From RUG11272 sp045226335 (GTDB lineage: Bacteria; Bacillota; Clostridia; Christensenellales; Aristaeellaceae): a stretch of DNA of 48,569 bases. Below the pieces are notes generated by a model. It saw nothing but the letters and a program-made list of their open reading frames with translations, was not told the DNA's origin and made no database searches. A program made the translations under genes and the position numbers. The stretch is taken from positions 1 through 48,569 of the forward strand of contig JBGVCH010000077.1 in NCBI GenBank assembly GCA_045226335.1, in the 5' to 3' direction. The stretch's first letter is position 1; each line of letters begins with the position of its first letter. Of the stretch, positions 47,932 to 48,569 are shown piece by piece.

Positions 47932-48569
47932 ATGGCAGCACTGACGATGGACAAACTGAAGGCTTTGTGCAACAACCGCGGCTTCATCTTCGCGGGCAGC
48001 GAGATTTATGGCGGACTGGCCAACTCCTGGGACTACGGCCCTCTGGGCGTGGAGTTCAAGAACAACGTGAAGAAGGCCTGGTGGCAGAAGTTTGTCCAGG
48101 AGAGCAAATACAACACCGGTCTGGACAGCGCGATCCTGATGAACCGCGAGGTCTGGGTGGCGTCGGGCCATGTGGGCGGCTTCAACGATCCGCTGATGGA
48201 CTGCCGCGCCTGCAAGGCCCGCTTCCGGGCGGACAAGCTCATTGAGGACTTCACCGGCGGCGAGGAGACCGGCGACGGCTGGACCAACGTGGAGCTGGAG
48301 AAGTATATCGCCGACCACGACATCAAGTGCCCCGTCTGCGGCAAGAAGGACTTCACCGGCATCCGGCAGTTCAACCTGATGTTCAAGACCTACGCCGGCG
48401 TCACCGAGGACGCGGCCAACGAGATCTACCTGCGGCCCGAGACCGCCCAGGGCATCTTCGTCAACTTCCAGAACGTGATGCGCACCACCCGGAAAAAGCT
48501 CCCCGCCGGCATCGCCCAGATCGGCAAGAGCTTCCGCAACGAGATCACCCCCGGCAACTTCATCTTCCG
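47932..48569 (+). CDS. glyS: Glycyl-tRNA synthetase, 5' part
   Basis: The gene runs off the end of the window; 212 residues are visible of an expected 450-460. It is the single-chain (alpha2) class II enzyme, not the alpha/beta type. It has RGFIFAGSEIYGGLANSWDYGPLG (16-39), a zinc site formed by CRACKARF and CPVCGKK, then YLRPETAQGIFVNF (class II motif 2 start) and FRNEITP. It charges tRNA-Gly. GAGGGAGGG precedes the ATG at 47932. Confidence 0.96.
   Translation, partial: MAALTMDKLKALCNNRGFIFAGSEIYGGLANSWDYGPLGVEFKNNVKKAWWQKFVQESKYNTGLDSAILMNREVWVASGHVGGFNDPLMDCRACKARFRADKLIEDFTGGEETGDGWTNVELEKYIADHDIKCPVCGKKDFTGIRQFNLMFKTYAGVTEDAANEIYLRPETAQGIFVNFQNVMRTTRKKLPAGIAQIGKSFRNEITPGNFIF

Overview
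The window looks like a chromosomal segment from a high-GC member of the Bacillota, most likely a gut or rumen Clostridia (Christensenellales-like). The pointers are short lipoprotein-free signal peptides of the L-A-L-A-L-L type, a DegV/FakA pair, a single-chain glycyl-tRNA synthetase, GGAGG ribosome sites and sigma-A type promoters. No rRNA, tRNA, phage, IS transposase or CRISPR array was seen. The species assignment is inference.

Layout, left to right. (1) 237-7870, minus strand: one operon, modABC - moeA - a second MPT-binding protein - moaA - mobB/moaC fusion - mogA/moaE fusion. It is for molybdate (or tungstate) uptake and pyranopterin cofactor synthesis. It has a strong promoter and a ~150-nt structured leader that ends in an intrinsic terminator before modA. 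(2) 8197-9565, plus: a divergent tatB-like, tatA, tatC operon. (3) 9609-13651, plus: a promoter, a Moco/Tuco-type riboswitch with its own terminator, then genes resembling E. coli ydhY (four-cluster ferredoxin with a twin-arginine signal), ydhV (tungsten/molybdenum AOR-family oxidoreductase) and a protein in the ydhW position. Regions 1-3 read as one functional island: metal uptake, cofactor synthesis, cofactor sensing, the enzyme, and the exporter for its electron-transfer partner. (4) 13862-26653: carbohydrate and miscellaneous genes. These are a secreted GH13, a small secreted protein, a Nudix hydrolase, a GH51 arabinofuranosidase, a MATE pump, a ferredoxin-like protein, a GNAT-pyrophosphatase fusion, an APH kinase, TldD/TldE and an FMN reductase. 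Two families of non-coding repeats are interspersed here. (5) 26897-34261: an ABC half-transporter, an Fe-S aldo/keto reductase, an iron alcohol dehydrogenase and a nitroreductase. They lie on the minus strand downstream of a MerR-type 19-bp-spacer promoter, facing a merR gene that leads two alpha/beta-hydrolase genes. (6) 34272-44785, minus: a long, tightly overlapping lipid cassette. It has an acyl-adenylate ligase fused to a carrier domain, two PlsC acyltransferases, a second ligase, a free acyl carrier protein, an LRAT-fold protein and an alpha/beta hydrolase, followed by FakB (DegV) and FakA. (7) 44936-48569: a secreted PpiC/SurA foldase, a CapA-like protein on an (EPTP)n stalk, and the 5' part of glyS.

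The two best candidates for something undescribed are the riboswitch-controlled ydhYVW/tat/mod island, including an unassigned mod leader RNA, and the LRAT-containing acyl-carrier lipid cassette. A third is a dispersed ~110-bp repeat with three hairpins that keep pairing through compensatory changes. At five of six sites it sits just past a gene's stop codon, in reverse orientation to that gene.

All assignments come from reading the sequence and remembered family motifs. No database search was run.
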